Assembly (NCBI RefSeq): GCF_010668395.1
Contig: NZ_WUEY01000001.1
Span: forward strand, 682,001 to 746,000
DNA: 64,000 nt
Direction of reading: 5' to 3'
DNA from: Martinezella lusitana
GTDB taxonomy: Bacteria > Pseudomonadota > Alphaproteobacteria > Rhizobiales > Rhizobiaceae
Part shown: positions 44,223-53,075 of the stretch, piece after piece
Layout of the letters: each line of letters starts with the position of its first letter
Numbering within the stretch: the stretch's first letter is position 1
Made by a program: the position numbers and the translations under genes
Notes under the pieces: generated by a model
What the model saw: only the letters and a program-made list of their open reading frames with translations
What the model was told of the DNA's origin: nothing
Databases searched by the model: none

Positions 44223-44645
44223 ATGCCAATCGGCGGCAGAACAGCATTCCTAGCCGGTATCGTCGCCTTGGCCGGCGCGGTGCCACAGCTTTCCCACGCT
44301 GCCGGAGAAAGCATGCTGCGCGTGTATATGGATCACGCGCGCGTACTGAAGCTCGATCGGCCCGTCAGCAAGGTCATCGTCGGCAATGCGCAGGTTGCCG
44401 ACGCCACGGTCGCCGATCCGAAGACCATCGTGCTGACCGGCCGCGCCTTCGGCACGACGAACATCATTCTGCTCGATGCCGACGGCAATGCCATCGTGGA
44501 TGAGCAGATCCTGGTGTCGATCGACGAAGGCAATACGGTGCGCGTCTATCGCCAGACGGACCGGGCCGTGTTGTCGTGCACGCCCAATTGCGAGCAGCAT
44601 GCACAGCAGAACAATGCGGCGGCCACCCCAGCGGCCGGACAATAG
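44223..44645 (+). CDS. Secretin N-terminal-domain pilus protein
   Basis: ATG 44223 (GAGG upstream) gives 140 residues with a signal peptide cleaved near SHA. The single domain reads VLKLDRPVSKVIVGNAQVADATVADPK, the same fold as the N-terminal domain of CpaC (pilus formation N-domain). No secretin core follows. The C-terminus is low-complexity (HAQQNNAAATPAAGQ), with a CTPNC pair. It is divergent from the pilins and probably a periplasmic accessory of the pilus secretin. Confidence 0.75.
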   Translation: MPIGGRTAFLAGIVALAGAVPQLSHAAGESMLRVYMDHARVLKLDRPVSKVIVGNAQVADATVADPKTIVLTGRAFGTTNIILLDADGNAIVDEQILVSIDEGNTVRVYRQTDRAVLSCTPNCEQHAQQNNAAATPAAGQ

Positions 44646-44800
44646 TTACATTCGCTAGCGCAAATATTCTAAAGTAATTCCGTGATACTTGCGCGGCGAT
44701 CAATAATCCCTGTTTCCTCTAAATATGAATAGAGAAGAGAAACGGATTATCAACAAAGCAATTCTAGTGTCGTCCGCGTGTAAATCGCCGCGGATTCCCC

Positions 44801-45436
44801 ATGACGCCAGATGACGACCCTCTCGCCAATACAAGCCCAGCGCGGCGACATGCCCGCGGCGGATTGCGCGGCTTCGTCCGCTCTCGGGATGGCGCGGCAG
44901 CGATTGAATTTGCCTTGCTGGCGATTCCCTATTTCCTGATCGTCTTTGCGATCATCGAGACCTTCGTCGCCTTCACAGCCGAGCAGATCGTTTCCAATGC
45001 CGTCGACACCTTGTCGCGTCAGATCAGAACGGGGCAGATTACCGTCGACCCCAACAAGACGTCGTATACCACCACACAGCAGTTCCGGCAGGCATTCTGC
45101 AATGAGATTTCCGTGCTCATTACTTGCTCCTCGTCCGAAGTGCAGACACCTGCGAACCTTTATCTCGACGTGAAGACCTATACGAGCTTTGCGTCCATGC
45201 CGACGACGATCCCGAGAAAGTCGTCCACCGATCCCTATTCCGATCTGGATACCACAGGGTTCACGTTCACGCCCGGCGGGTCCAAGTCTCTGAACATGGT
45301 CCGGGCCTACTATCGCTGGCAAATCATCACCGACCTGCTGCGCCCCTACCTTACGAACGTACGCCCGTCCGACGGCTCGGCGTCAGTCTATCTCATCGTT
45401 GCGACAGCAGCCTTCCAGAACGAGAACTATCCGTGA
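44801..45436 (+). CDS. tadE: TadE-like pseudopilin
   Basis: The 211-residue protein has a basic N-terminus, then SRDGAAAIEFALLAIPYFLIVFAII, a TadE-type prepilin signal in which the peptidase would cut after glycine before AAAIE. The rest is periplasmic. TadE/TadF pseudopilins prime the Flp pilus. It overlaps the next gene's possible GTG start (GTGA). Confidence 0.85.
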   Translation: MTPDDDPLANTSPARRHARGGLRGFVRSRDGAAAIEFALLAIPYFLIVFAIIETFVAFTAEQIVSNAVDTLSRQIRTGQITVDPNKTSYTTTQQFRQAFCNEISVLITCSSSEVQTPANLYLDVKTYTSFASMPTTIPRKSSTDPYSDLDTTGFTFTPGGSKSLNMVRAYYRWQIITDLLRPYLTNVRPSDGSASVYLIVATAAFQNENYP

Positions 45437-45450
45437 GCGGGCCGGTGACC

Positions 45451-46023
45451 ATGGTTGGTAAAGAGAATACGCCCGTCGGCATCCTGCGGCGCTTTGCGGG
45501 AGATAAACGCGGCGTCGGCGCGATCGAATTCGCCATTCTTTTTCCCGTGCTGCTGATGCTCTATCTCGGTGCCTTCGAGCTTACCGTCGGCCTCAATGTT
45601 TCGAAGCGCGCCAGCCGTTCCGCGGGATCGATCGCGGACATCGTCTCGCAGCAGTCGAGCGTCACCAAATCCGTGCTGGCGACCATGCCCTCCGTGGCGG
45701 GCGCCATCTTCGCGCCCTACAGCACGACCGGCCTGACGCTGAAGATCACCGGTATTGCGATCGACGGCACGGGCAAGGCCACCGTGGCCTGGTCCTGGGC
45801 ACAGGACGGGAGCAAGCCTTATAGCGCCGGCAGCCCCGTCACCGTGCCGGCCAATATGAACCAGGCAAGTACCTTCCTGGTTCGCAGCGAGCTCGCTCTT
45901 CCCTATCAGCTTCTGACCTTCGGCTCCAATTTCCTTCCGAGCGGCACCAACCAGATCACCATCAGCCGGCAATATTATTATCGCCAGCGCGTCGGCAATT
46001 CGATCAGCTGCAGCGACTGCTAA
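45451..46023 (+). CDS. Second TadE-like pseudopilin (TadF role)
   Basis: The 190-residue protein contains DKRGVGAIEFAILFPVLLMLYLGAFEL, a TadE-type signal helix, and ends with the cysteine pair SCSDC. Start choice is between ATG 45451 and GTG 45433; the GTG overlaps the tadE stop. No TadG-like von Willebrand protein follows, so this pair may form the complete minor pilin set here. Confidence 0.82.
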   Translation: MVGKENTPVGILRRFAGDKRGVGAIEFAILFPVLLMLYLGAFELTVGLNVSKRASRSAGSIADIVSQQSSVTKSVLATMPSVAGAIFAPYSTTGLTLKITGIAIDGTGKATVAWSWAQDGSKPYSAGSPVTVPANMNQASTFLVRSELALPYQLLTFGSNFLPSGTNQITISRQYYYRQRVGNSISCSDC

Positions 46024-46113
46024 GGCCTGCGGCGTCGAGACGGTAGTCAGGCGGGCCATTCCAAAACGGAAAATTGCCAAGTCGATGCCTCCGTTATATG
46101 GGTGACGTCCTAT

Positions 46114-46136
46114 ATTCCGGGGGACCTTCCCGGAAT
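46114..46136. repeat. Inverted repeat upstream of deoB
   Basis: ATTCCGGG and CCCGGAAT form perfect 8-base arms around seven bases, 26 bases before the deoB start. No T-run follows. It could be an operator, a leader hairpin of deoB or the end of the tadE transcript. Confidence 0.4.
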
Positions 46137-46161
46137 GACGACATTCTTGATCGGGTGATGT

Positions 46162-47382
46162 ATGGCGCGCGCCTTTCTCTTTGTTCTGGATTCCTTCGGC
46201 GTCGGCGGCGGCCCGGATGCGGCAAGCTATGGCGATGAAGGCGCGGATACGCTCGGCCATATCGCCGAATTCTGCGCGGCCGGCGCTGCCGACCGCGAAG
46301 GCCTGCGGCAAGGGCCGTTGACGCTGCCGAACATGGCCGGCCTCGGCCTGCTGGAGATCGCCAAGGCGGCGACGGGCAATTATCCCGCCGGCATGCCGCT
46401 ACCGGAAAAGCTGTATGGCCTTTATGGCTGCGCCAGCGAAGTCTCCCGCGGCAAGGACACGCCGTCCGGCCATTGGGAGATCGCCGGAACGCCCGTTATG
46501 TTCGACTGGGGTTACTTTCCGGCCGAGGGCGACGCCTTTCCGCCGGAGCTGGTGAAAGCCATCTGCGAGGCAGCCGACCTGCCCGGCATCCTCGGCAACT
46601 GTCACGCGTCGGGTACGGATATCATTGCCAGGCTGGGCGAAGAACACATCCGCAGCGGCAAGCCGATCTGCTACACGTCGTCGGATTCCGTCTTCCAGAT
46701 CGCGGCGCACGAGCGGCATTTCGGCCTCGATCGGCTGATTGCCCTCTGTAAGACCGTGCGCACCCTGCTCGACCCCTACAATATCGGCCGCGTCATCGCC
46801 CGCCCCTTCGTCGGCGAGAGCGCGGCGACATTCGAGCGAACCGGCAACCGTCGCGATTTCTCGGTGCTGCCGCCGGAGCCGACGCTGCTCGACCGTCTGG
46901 TCAAGGCCGAGCGCACCGTGCACGCCGTCGGCAAGATCGGCGATATCTTCGCCCATCAGGGTATTTCCAAAGTCATCAAGGCCAATGGCAACATGGCGCT
47001 GATGGATGCGACGCTGGCGGTGATGGACGAGGCCGCCGACGGCGATCTGGTCTTCACCAATTTCGTCGATTTCGACATGGTCTATGGCCACCGCCGCGAC
47101 GTGCCGGGCTATGCCGCCGCGCTCGAGGCCTTCGATGCGCGCCTGCCGGAGGTGCACAAGAAGCTGAAGGCGGGTGATCTCGTCATTCTGACGGCCGATC
47201 ACGGCTGCGATCCGACCTGGCGCGGCACCGACCACACGCGCGAGCGCGTGCCGGTCATGGCTTACGGGCCGGGCATTCGCTCGCGCTCCATCGGCATCCG
47301 CCAGACCTATGCCGATATCGGCGAGACGGTCGCACGACATCTGGGTATTGCGGCGGGGCCGCACGGGAGGAGTTTCCTTTGA
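46162..47382 (+). CDS. deoB: Phosphopentomutase
   Basis: This 406-residue metalloenzyme of the alkaline phosphatase superfamily has DSFGVGG at the N-terminus, the phospho-threonine region [15 protein letters not shown] near residue 100 and C-terminal metal ligands in [10 protein letters not shown] and [21 protein letters not shown]. It interconverts (deoxy)ribose 1- and 5-phosphate, linking nucleoside phosphorolysis to DeoC. The next gene, add, overlaps its stop by four bases. Confidence 0.96.
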   Translation: MARAFLFVLDSFGVGGGPDAASYGDEGADTLGHIAEFCAAGAADREGLRQGPLTLPNMAGLGLLEIAKAATGNYPAGMPLPEKLYGLYGCASEVSRGKDTPSGHWEIAGTPVMFDWGYFPAEGDAFPPELVKAICEAADLPGILGNCHASGTDIIARLGEEHIRSGKPICYTSSDSVFQIAAHERHFGLDRLIALCKTVRTLLDPYNIGRVIARPFVGESAATFERTGNRRDFSVLPPEPTLLDRLVKAERTVHAVGKIGDIFAHQGISKVIKANGNMALMDATLAVMDEAADGDLVFTNFVDFDMVYGHRRDVPGYAAALEAFDARLPEVHKKLKAGDLVILTADHGCDPTWRGTDHTRERVPVMAYGPGIRSRSIGIRQTYADIGETVARHLGIAAGPHGRSFL

Positions 47383-48347
47383 CATCGCATCTGAAGAAAG
47401 TGGAGCTGCACTGCCATCTGGAGGGCGCGGCACCGCCGGCGCTGACGCTGGCGCAGGCGGAAAAATATGGCGTCGATACCAGCGCCTTCCTCAGGGACGG
47501 CGTCTACCTCTGGAAGGATTTTGCCGAGTTCCTCGTCTGCTACGACAAGGTCTCCGAGGTCTACCGCACCGAGGAAGACTATGCGCTGCTGACGGAAACC
47601 TATCTCGAGGAGCTTGCCGGCATCGGCACGATCTATAGCGAACTCATCGTCTCGCCCGACCATGGCGACCGTATCGGCCTCGGCGCCGATGCCTATATGG
47701 CTGGTGTTTCGGCCGGCATCCGTGCAGCAAAGGCAAAGACCGGCATCGAGGCGCGGCTGATCGTGACAGGCGAGCGCCATTTTGGCCCGGACCGCGTGGT
47801 GAAGGCGGCCGAATATGCCGCCAAAAGCGACAACCCGCTGATAACAGGCTTCAACATGGCCGGAGAAGAGCGCATGGGCCGCGTGGCCGACTACGCCCGC
47901 GCCTTTGATATCGCCCGCGAGGCCGGTCTTGGCATTACCATCCATGCCGGCGAGGTCTGCGGCGCCTTTTCCGTCGCCGACGCCGTCGAGCTGGTGCGCC
48001 CTGATCGTATCGGCCATGGCGTGCGCGCCATCGAGGACATGGATCTCGTCAAGCGCCTTGCCGATCTCGGCACCGTGCTGGAAGTCTGCCCCGGCTCCAA
48101 CATCGCGCTCAAGGTCTTCCCGGACTTCCAGTCGCACCCGCTGCGCAAGCTGCGCGATGGCGGCGTGAAGGTCACGATCAATTCCGACGATCCGCCGTTC
48201 TTCCACACATCGCTGAAGCGTGAGTATGAACTGGCGTCATCCGCCTTCGGCTTCAGCGACAACGAGATCGATGCCATGACGCGCACGGCGATCGAAGCTG
48301 CCTTCGTGGACGAGGCAACGCGGGCGGCATTGTTGGCTAAGTTGTAA
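47379..48347 (+). CDS. add: Adenosine deaminase
   Basis: The 322-residue amidohydrolase has zinc ligands HCH in [11 protein letters not shown] in HAGE, and D in NSDDPPFF, with RIGHG between. It converts (deoxy)adenosine to (deoxy)inosine for PunA. It starts at TTG 47379, overlapping the deoB stop, with GGGAGGAG eight bases upstream. Confidence 0.94.
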   Translation: MTSHLKKVELHCHLEGAAPPALTLAQAEKYGVDTSAFLRDGVYLWKDFAEFLVCYDKVSEVYRTEEDYALLTETYLEELAGIGTIYSELIVSPDHGDRIGLGADAYMAGVSAGIRAAKAKTGIEARLIVTGERHFGPDRVVKAAEYAAKSDNPLITGFNMAGEERMGRVADYARAFDIAREAGLGITIHAGEVCGAFSVADAVELVRPDRIGHGVRAIEDMDLVKRLADLGTVLEVCPGSNIALKVFPDFQSHPLRKLRDGGVKVTINSDDPPFFHTSLKREYELASSAFGFSDNEIDAMTRTAIEAAFVDEATRAALLAKL

Positions 48348-48359
48348 AAGCAGGATTTG

Positions 48360-48399
48360 GGCCGCTGTTGGGGATGAAATCTCGAAAAGCGGCCTATTT
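48360..48399 (+). terminator. Weak terminator candidate after add
   Basis: GGCCGCT and AGCGGCC form a 7-base stem with a 21-base loop, followed by TATTTTCTT. The long loop makes it a weak candidate, but it would separate the deoB-add unit from upp. Confidence 0.35.
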
Positions 48400-48467
48400 T
48401 CTTGCACCAGAGGCGATTTCCGTGAAAGAAACATCTCATATCGCGGAATTACTGGAAGGCTGAAACC

Positions 48468-49097
48468 ATGGACGGCGTCACTGTCATCGATCACCCGCTT
48501 GTGCAACACAAGCTCACAATCATGCGCAAGAAGGACACGTCGACGGGAAGCTTCCGCCGGTTGCTGCGCGAGATTTCGACGCTGCTCTGTTACGAAGTCA
48601 CGCGCGACCTGGAACTGACGATCCAGACCATCGAGACACCGCTGCAGCCGATGGACGCGCCGATCCTCGAGGGCAAGAAGCTGGTCTTCGCCTCGATCCT
48701 GCGCGCCGGCAACGGCCTGCTCGAAGGCATGCTCGACCTCGTGCCCTCGGCTCGCGTCTCGCATATCGGTGTCTACCGCGACCACGAAACGCTGCAGCCG
48801 GTCGAATACTACTTCAAGGCACCGGAGGATATTTCCGAACGCCTCATCATCGTCGTCGATCCGATGCTGGCAACCGGCAATTCCTCGATTGCCGCCATCG
48901 ACAAGCTGAAGGAGCGCGGCGCGCACAATATCCGCTTCCTTTGCCTGCTCGCGGCTCCGGAGGGCATTGCCAACTTCCGCAAGGCGCACCCGGACGTGCC
49001 GGTCTTCACCGCGGCGATCGACAGCCATCTCAACGAGCTTGGCTACATCGTGCCCGGCCTCGGCGACGCCGGCGACCGCATGTACGGCACGAAGTAA
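48468..49097 (+). CDS. upp: Uracil phosphoribosyltransferase
   Basis: The 209-residue protein has the PRPP loop DPMLATGNS near residue 130 and the uracil-binding C-terminus [14 protein letters not shown]. It turns uracil, including that released from uridine/deoxyuridine by phosphorolysis, into UMP. It is followed by a strong terminator. Confidence 0.97.
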   Translation: MDGVTVIDHPLVQHKLTIMRKKDTSTGSFRRLLREISTLLCYEVTRDLELTIQTIETPLQPMDAPILEGKKLVFASILRAGNGLLEGMLDLVPSARVSHIGVYRDHETLQPVEYYFKAPEDISERLIIVVDPMLATGNSSIAAIDKLKERGAHNIRFLCLLAAPEGIANFRKAHPDVPVFTAAIDSHLNELGYIVPGLGDAGDRMYGTK

Positions 49098-49121
49098 AAT
49101 CCGCAGCTATACGCTTCTTGC

Positions 49122-49154
49122 AGCCCGGTAGTTGTTCAACTGCCGGGCTTTTTA
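49122..49154 (+). terminator. Rho-independent terminator of upp
   Basis: AGCCCGGTAGTT, loop GTTC, AACTGCCGGGCT form a 12-base stem with one G-U pair, followed by TTTTATT, 25 bases after the upp stop. Confidence 0.88.
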
Positions 49155-49224
49155 TTGATTGCCTTAGCGTGATTTCAGTAAACCTGGCTTACAAATGGCA
49201 AGGCCCGCAGGAGGGGTCTTGTCG

Positions 49225-49749
49225 ATGCTCGTTCGCGTTCTTGTCTTTGCCGGAATCATCGCCGCTGCGGCGACCCAGGTGCCGATGCTGGTGAATGGCT
49301 ATGGCGAACACGCGGAGAAGCCTATGCCGGTGGAAGCGGTTGCGCTTGCGCCACCAAAGGTGGACGCGCCTGTTTCCTACGGCAGCGTTTCACTGCGCGC
49401 CGATGCGGGCGGCCACTATCAAGGTGATTTCACGATAAACGGCCGCACGGTTCATGGAATGATCGATACCGGCGCGACGTATGTCGCGATCAACGAAAGT
49501 ACCGCGCGCAGCCTCGGCTTCAGCAGCGTCGATCTGGATTATCGCTATCCGATCCAGACGGCGAATGGCACATCCAAGGTCGCCTATGTCAAACTCGATC
49601 GTCTGGAGATCGGCACCGTCCGCGTTCGTGATGTCGATGCCGTGGTGGCGAAGGACAGCGCTCTCAGTACCACGCTGATCGGCATGAGCTTCATGAAGAA
49701 ACTGAACTCTTTCGGAGTCCAGAGCGGCACTTTGCTGCTGAAGCAATGA
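49225..49749 (+). CDS. Membrane-anchored retropepsin-like aspartic protease (TIGR02281 type)
   Basis: The protein has an N-terminal hydrophobic segment, then a clan AA domain with the catalytic motif MIDTGATYVAIN and the downstream GMSFMKKL segment of single-domain retroviral-type proteases, which act as dimers. Its substrates in bacteria are unknown. ATG 49225 is used; TTG 49219 (GGAGG four bases upstream) and ATG 49195 are alternatives. Confidence 0.82.
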   Translation: MLVRVLVFAGIIAAAATQVPMLVNGYGEHAEKPMPVEAVALAPPKVDAPVSYGSVSLRADAGGHYQGDFTINGRTVHGMIDTGATYVAINESTARSLGFSSVDLDYRYPIQTANGTSKVAYVKLDRLEIGTVRVRDVDAVVAKDSALSTTLIGMSFMKKLNSFGVQSGTLLLKQ

Positions 49750-49761
49750 TATGATCGCCCC

Positions 49762-49783
49762 TAATGGGTGACTACGCCCATTA
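49762..49783. terminator. Bidirectional terminator candidate
   Basis: TAATGGG and CCCATTA flank eight bases between the convergent protease and deoA genes. A short pyrimidine run (CCTTTTCC) follows on the plus strand. Confidence 0.4.
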
Positions 49784-49794
49784 AGCCTTTTCCA

Positions 49795-51102
49795 TCAGAT
49801 CCTGCTGATGATGACGGGTGATGCAGCGGGCGCTGTGTCGACGAGGCGATAATTGGCCGAGAGATCGGCAACAGCCTTCTCCGCGCCCGCCTCGTCCGCG
49901 GCGTGAACGGTTGCGATACGATCACCCTTGCTTACCTTGGTGCCGAGCGGCAAGATATCGCTGAAGCCGACGCGATGATCGATCTTGTCCTGAGGACGGC
50001 GGCGGCCACCGCCGAGATCGATCACGCTCATCCCGATCCCCCGGGCATCGCATGCGCCGAGCCAGCCATCGGCAGCGGCGAGAACCGGCTTCTGCACCGG
50101 CGCGCTGACCAGATAGCGATCGGGATTTTCGAGCAGGTCCACCGGGCCGCCGAGACCATGCACCATGCGGCCGAAGATCTCCGCCGCCTTGCCGGATGCC
50201 AGGGCCGCCCGCGCCCTGCCCTCTGCCTCGACGATATCAGCCGCAACGCCGGCTTGAACCAGCATTTCAGACGCAAAGGCGAGGACGACCGTTTCGAGCC
50301 GCGTGCCGGCCTTGCTGCCCTTCAGGAACTCCAGGCAGTTGCGAAGCTCGACCACATTGCCGGCGGCATCGGCCAGCGGCTGGTTCATGTCGGTGATCAG
50401 GGCCGAGGTCTTGACCCCGCCGCCGTTTGCGACCTCCACCAGCGAGCGCGCCAGCGTCTCGGCTTCCTCCTGCGAGGTCATGAAGGCACCGCTGCCGATC
50501 TTGACGTCGAGCACCAGCGTTTCCAGCCCCGCCGCCAGCTTCTTCGACAGGATGGAGGCCGTGATCAGCGGCACGGAATCGACGGTCGCGGTGACATCGC
50601 GAACCGCATAGAGCTTGCCGTCGGCGGGTGCGAGCGCGCCGGTCTGGCCGATGATGGCGCAGCCTACCTCGTCGACCACCTTGCGGAAACGGACGGCATC
50701 CGGGGTGATGCCATAGCCCGGAATGGATTCCAGCTTGTCGAGCGTGCCGCCGGTGTGGCCGAGACCGCGACCCGAGATCATCGGCACGGCAAGGCCGCAG
50801 GCGGCTGCGATGGGAGCCAGCATCAGCGAGACGTTGTCGCCGACGCCACCCGTCGAATGCTTGTCGGCGATCGGCCTGCCGATACCGGACCAGGACAGCG
50901 TGTCGCCGGAGCGGGCCATGGCCAGCGTCAGCGCCACCGTTTCCTCACGCGTCATGCCGCGAAACCAGATGGCCATGGCAAAGGCGCCGATCTGGCTTTC
51001 GGCCAGTTCGCCACGTCCGAGTGCGCCGATGAAGCTGTCGATATCGGCGGCCGAAAGGGCGGCGCCGTTCCGCTTCTGCCGGATGATTTCCTGCGGGATC
51101 AT
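49795..51102 (-). CDS. deoA: Thymidine phosphorylase
   Basis: The 435-residue protein has the family signature around SGRGLGHTGGTLDKLESIPGY and KHSTGGVGD, which binds phosphate. It splits thymidine and deoxyuridine to base plus deoxyribose 1-phosphate. It is the last gene of the bmpA-to-deoA run, four bases after deoC. Confidence 0.95.
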   Translation of the reverse strand: MIPQEIIRQKRNGAALSAADIDSFIGALGRGELAESQIGAFAMAIWFRGMTREETVALTLAMARSGDTLSWSGIGRPIADKHSTGGVGDNVSLMLAPIAAACGLAVPMISGRGLGHTGGTLDKLESIPGYGITPDAVRFRKVVDEVGCAIIGQTGALAPADGKLYAVRDVTATVDSVPLITASILSKKLAAGLETLVLDVKIGSGAFMTSQEEAETLARSLVEVANGGGVKTSALITDMNQPLADAAGNVVELRNCLEFLKGSKAGTRLETVVLAFASEMLVQAGVAADIVEAEGRARAALASGKAAEIFGRMVHGLGGPVDLLENPDRYLVSAPVQKPVLAAADGWLGACDARGIGMSVIDLGGGRRRPQDKIDHRVGFSDILPLGTKVSKGDRIATVHAADEAGAEKAVADLSANYRLVDTAPAASPVIISRI

Positions 51103-51106
51103 AGGG

Positions 51107-51880
51107 TTAATAGCCTGATGAGGCCGTTTTGGACTCGCCGCCGGCCAGCACGTTCAAGATATCGTCGAGCAAGCTCGATGCGCCGAAACGGAAGGTCGAG
51201 GGCATGGCCCAGTCGGGCGCCATGATGGTTTCGGCAAGGCTCAGATAGAGCGCCGCGTCGGCGACCGAACCGATGCCGCCCGCCGGCTTGAAGCCGACCT
51301 TGCGGCCGCTGGCGCGAATTGCCCGCAGCATGATGTCTGCGGCCTCGAGCGTGGCATTGACGGCGACCTTGCCCGTGGAGGTCTTGATGAAATCGGAACC
51401 GGCATCGATCGCAAGTTCAGAGGCGCGCTGGATCAGCGCCGCGTCCTTGATCTCGCCGGTTTCGAGGATGGTCTTCAGGATAATCGGCCCCTTGCATTCG
51501 GCTTTGACGGCAGCGACCATATCGGTGACGGCCTGTTCATTGCCGGCCAGGAAGGCGCGGTAGGGAATGACCAGATCGATCTCGTCGGCACCGTCGGCGA
51601 TCGCTTCGCGGGCTTCGGCGGCAACATCCGCCACCTCCATGTCGCCGGCGGGGAAGTTCACCACGGTCGCGATCTTCACGGCATGATCGGTTCCGAGAAT
51701 GCCGCGCGCCTGGGCGACAAAGCGCGGCCAGATGCAGATGGCGGCGGTGTTGCCATAGGGCGACTGCGCGCGGGCGCAAAGCGCCTCGATCTGCGCAGGC
51801 GTGCAGTCATCCTTCAAGTTGGTCAAATCGAGAAGGGAAAGCGCAACAGCTGCCGTTTCTCTCAGGGAATGGCCTGTCAT
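51107..51880 (-). CDS. deoC: Deoxyribose-phosphate aldolase
   Basis: The 257-residue class I aldolase has the Schiff-base lysine in DFIKTSTGKVAVN and the second active lysine in VGFKPAGGI. It cleaves deoxyribose 5-phosphate to acetaldehyde and glyceraldehyde 3-phosphate, the final step of deoxynucleoside use. Its ATG overlaps the punA stop. Confidence 0.95.
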   Translation of the reverse strand: MTGHSLRETAAVALSLLDLTNLKDDCTPAQIEALCARAQSPYGNTAAICIWPRFVAQARGILGTDHAVKIATVVNFPAGDMEVADVAAEAREAIADGADEIDLVIPYRAFLAGNEQAVTDMVAAVKAECKGPIILKTILETGEIKDAALIQRASELAIDAGSDFIKTSTGKVAVNATLEAADIMLRAIRASGRKVGFKPAGGIGSVADAALYLSLAETIMAPDWAMPSTFRFGASSLLDDILNVLAGGESKTASSGY

Positions 51881-52683
51881 TGTGGATCTCCTTCGTCAGC
51901 AATCATTTCTTTCAGAACAGCGGCCAGACGTGCGCCGCCGACCGGAGCCATGTCCTTCGTCTCGTCATGCGAGAGCTCGCCACCGGTCATGCCAGCACCA
52001 TAGTTAGTGATGACGGAGGCGGCGGCAACCCTCAGGCCGAAAAGACGGGCCAGAATGACCTCCGGAACGGTCGACATGCCGACGGCATCTGCCCCTAGAA
52101 TGCGCGCCATGCGGATCTCCGCCGGCGTTTCGAAGCTCGGTCCGGAAAACCACATATAGACGCCGTGTGACAGCTTGATCTCAGCCTTTTCCGCCGCCTT
52201 GCGCATCCGCATGATCAAGTCGACGTCATAGGCGCTGGTCATGCCGACGAAGCGCTTGTCGCTTTCCTCGCCGATCAGCGGGTTCATGCCGGAATAGTTG
52301 ATGTGGTCGGTGATCTGCATCACCGAGCCCGGCGGCATCTCCTCCCGCAACGACCCGGCCGAGTTCGTCAGAATCAGCGTATCGACGCCGAGCGCCTTCA
52401 GCGTCTCGATCGGCGCGCGCATGGCATTGGCGTCGCCCTTTTCGTAATAATGCACGCGGCCGGACAGCATGATGACGGGGACATCCCCGAGCTTGCCGGC
52501 GACCAGCGTACCGGCATGGCCGGACACGGCGCTGACCGGGAAGCCCGGCAGATCGGCATAGGGAATGCGCAAGGCGTCCTTGACCGCATCGACAAGGGTG
52601 CCGAGGCCGGAGCCGAGAACGATGCCGTAGCGCGGTTTCAGATCGCCAAGCTTCTCGGCAAGGATGTCGGCGGCCGCGCTCAT
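51877..52683 (-). CDS. punA: Purine nucleoside phosphorylase (trimeric class)
   Basis: The 268-residue protein carries VLGSGLG, the phosphate-binding SGHAGTLVAG, the base-binding WFSGPSFETPAEIRM and GADAVGMSTVPE, and TNYGAGM. These mark the low-molecular-mass trimeric class acting on inosine and guanosine. The ATG at 52683 overlaps the cdd stop. The open frame upstream to 52920 lies inside cdd and is not coding. Confidence 0.93.
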   Translation of the reverse strand: MSAAADILAEKLGDLKPRYGIVLGSGLGTLVDAVKDALRIPYADLPGFPVSAVSGHAGTLVAGKLGDVPVIMLSGRVHYYEKGDANAMRAPIETLKALGVDTLILTNSAGSLREEMPPGSVMQITDHINYSGMNPLIGEESDKRFVGMTSAYDVDLIMRMRKAAEKAEIKLSHGVYMWFSGPSFETPAEIRMARILGADAVGMSTVPEVILARLFGLRVAAASVITNYGAGMTGGELSHDETKDMAPVGGARLAAVLKEMIADEGDPQ

Positions 52684-53072
52684 CCGAGTATCTCGGTTTC
52701 GAAGCTGAAGGGCAGCATCTCGTCCATGGTCATGGTCTTCTTCACGCCGGTTTCGTCGCAAAGATAGATCCGCGTTTCCTTGCTGGCAAATTCGGCGATC
52801 TTCTGCCGGCACCCGCCGCAGGGCGGGCAGAGCGGCAGCTTCTCGGCGATGACGGCCATTTCGACGATCTTCTTGGCGCCGCCCATGATCATGTGGCTGA
52901 TCGCGGTCGGCTCGGCGCACCAGCCCTGCGGGAAGGACAGGTTTTCGATATTGGCGCCGGCATAGATCTTGCCGTCCTCGGCGCGGATCGCCGCGCCGAC
53001 CGGAAATTTCGAATAGGGGGCATGAGCGAAAGCCATCGCTCCGCGAGCGGCCTCGAACAGATCATGCGACAT
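52680..53072 (-). CDS. cdd: Cytidine deaminase
   Basis: The 130-residue enzyme has the zinc motif WCAEPTA (Cys and catalytic Glu) and PCGGCRQ. It converts (deoxy)cytidine to (deoxy)uridine for DeoA and Upp. It lies three bases after the inner permease gene and is coupled to punA. Confidence 0.95.
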   Translation of the reverse strand: MSHDLFEAARGAMAFAHAPYSKFPVGAAIRAEDGKIYAGANIENLSFPQGWCAEPTAISHMIMGGAKKIVEMAVIAEKLPLCPPCGGCRQKIAEFASKETRIYLCDETGVKKTMTMDEMLPFSFETEILG

Positions 53073-53075
53073 GGA

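Noticed and set aside
43975..44253. A 92-codon plus-strand frame in the AT-rich pilus promoter region
   Set aside because: It has no good ribosome site, overlaps the start of the gene at 44223, and its composition reflects the AT-rich spacer.
51877..52920. Extended punA frame of 347 codons
   Set aside because: The extra N-terminal part overlaps cdd in another frame. PunA proteins begin at the ATG at 52683, which is coupled to the cdd stop.
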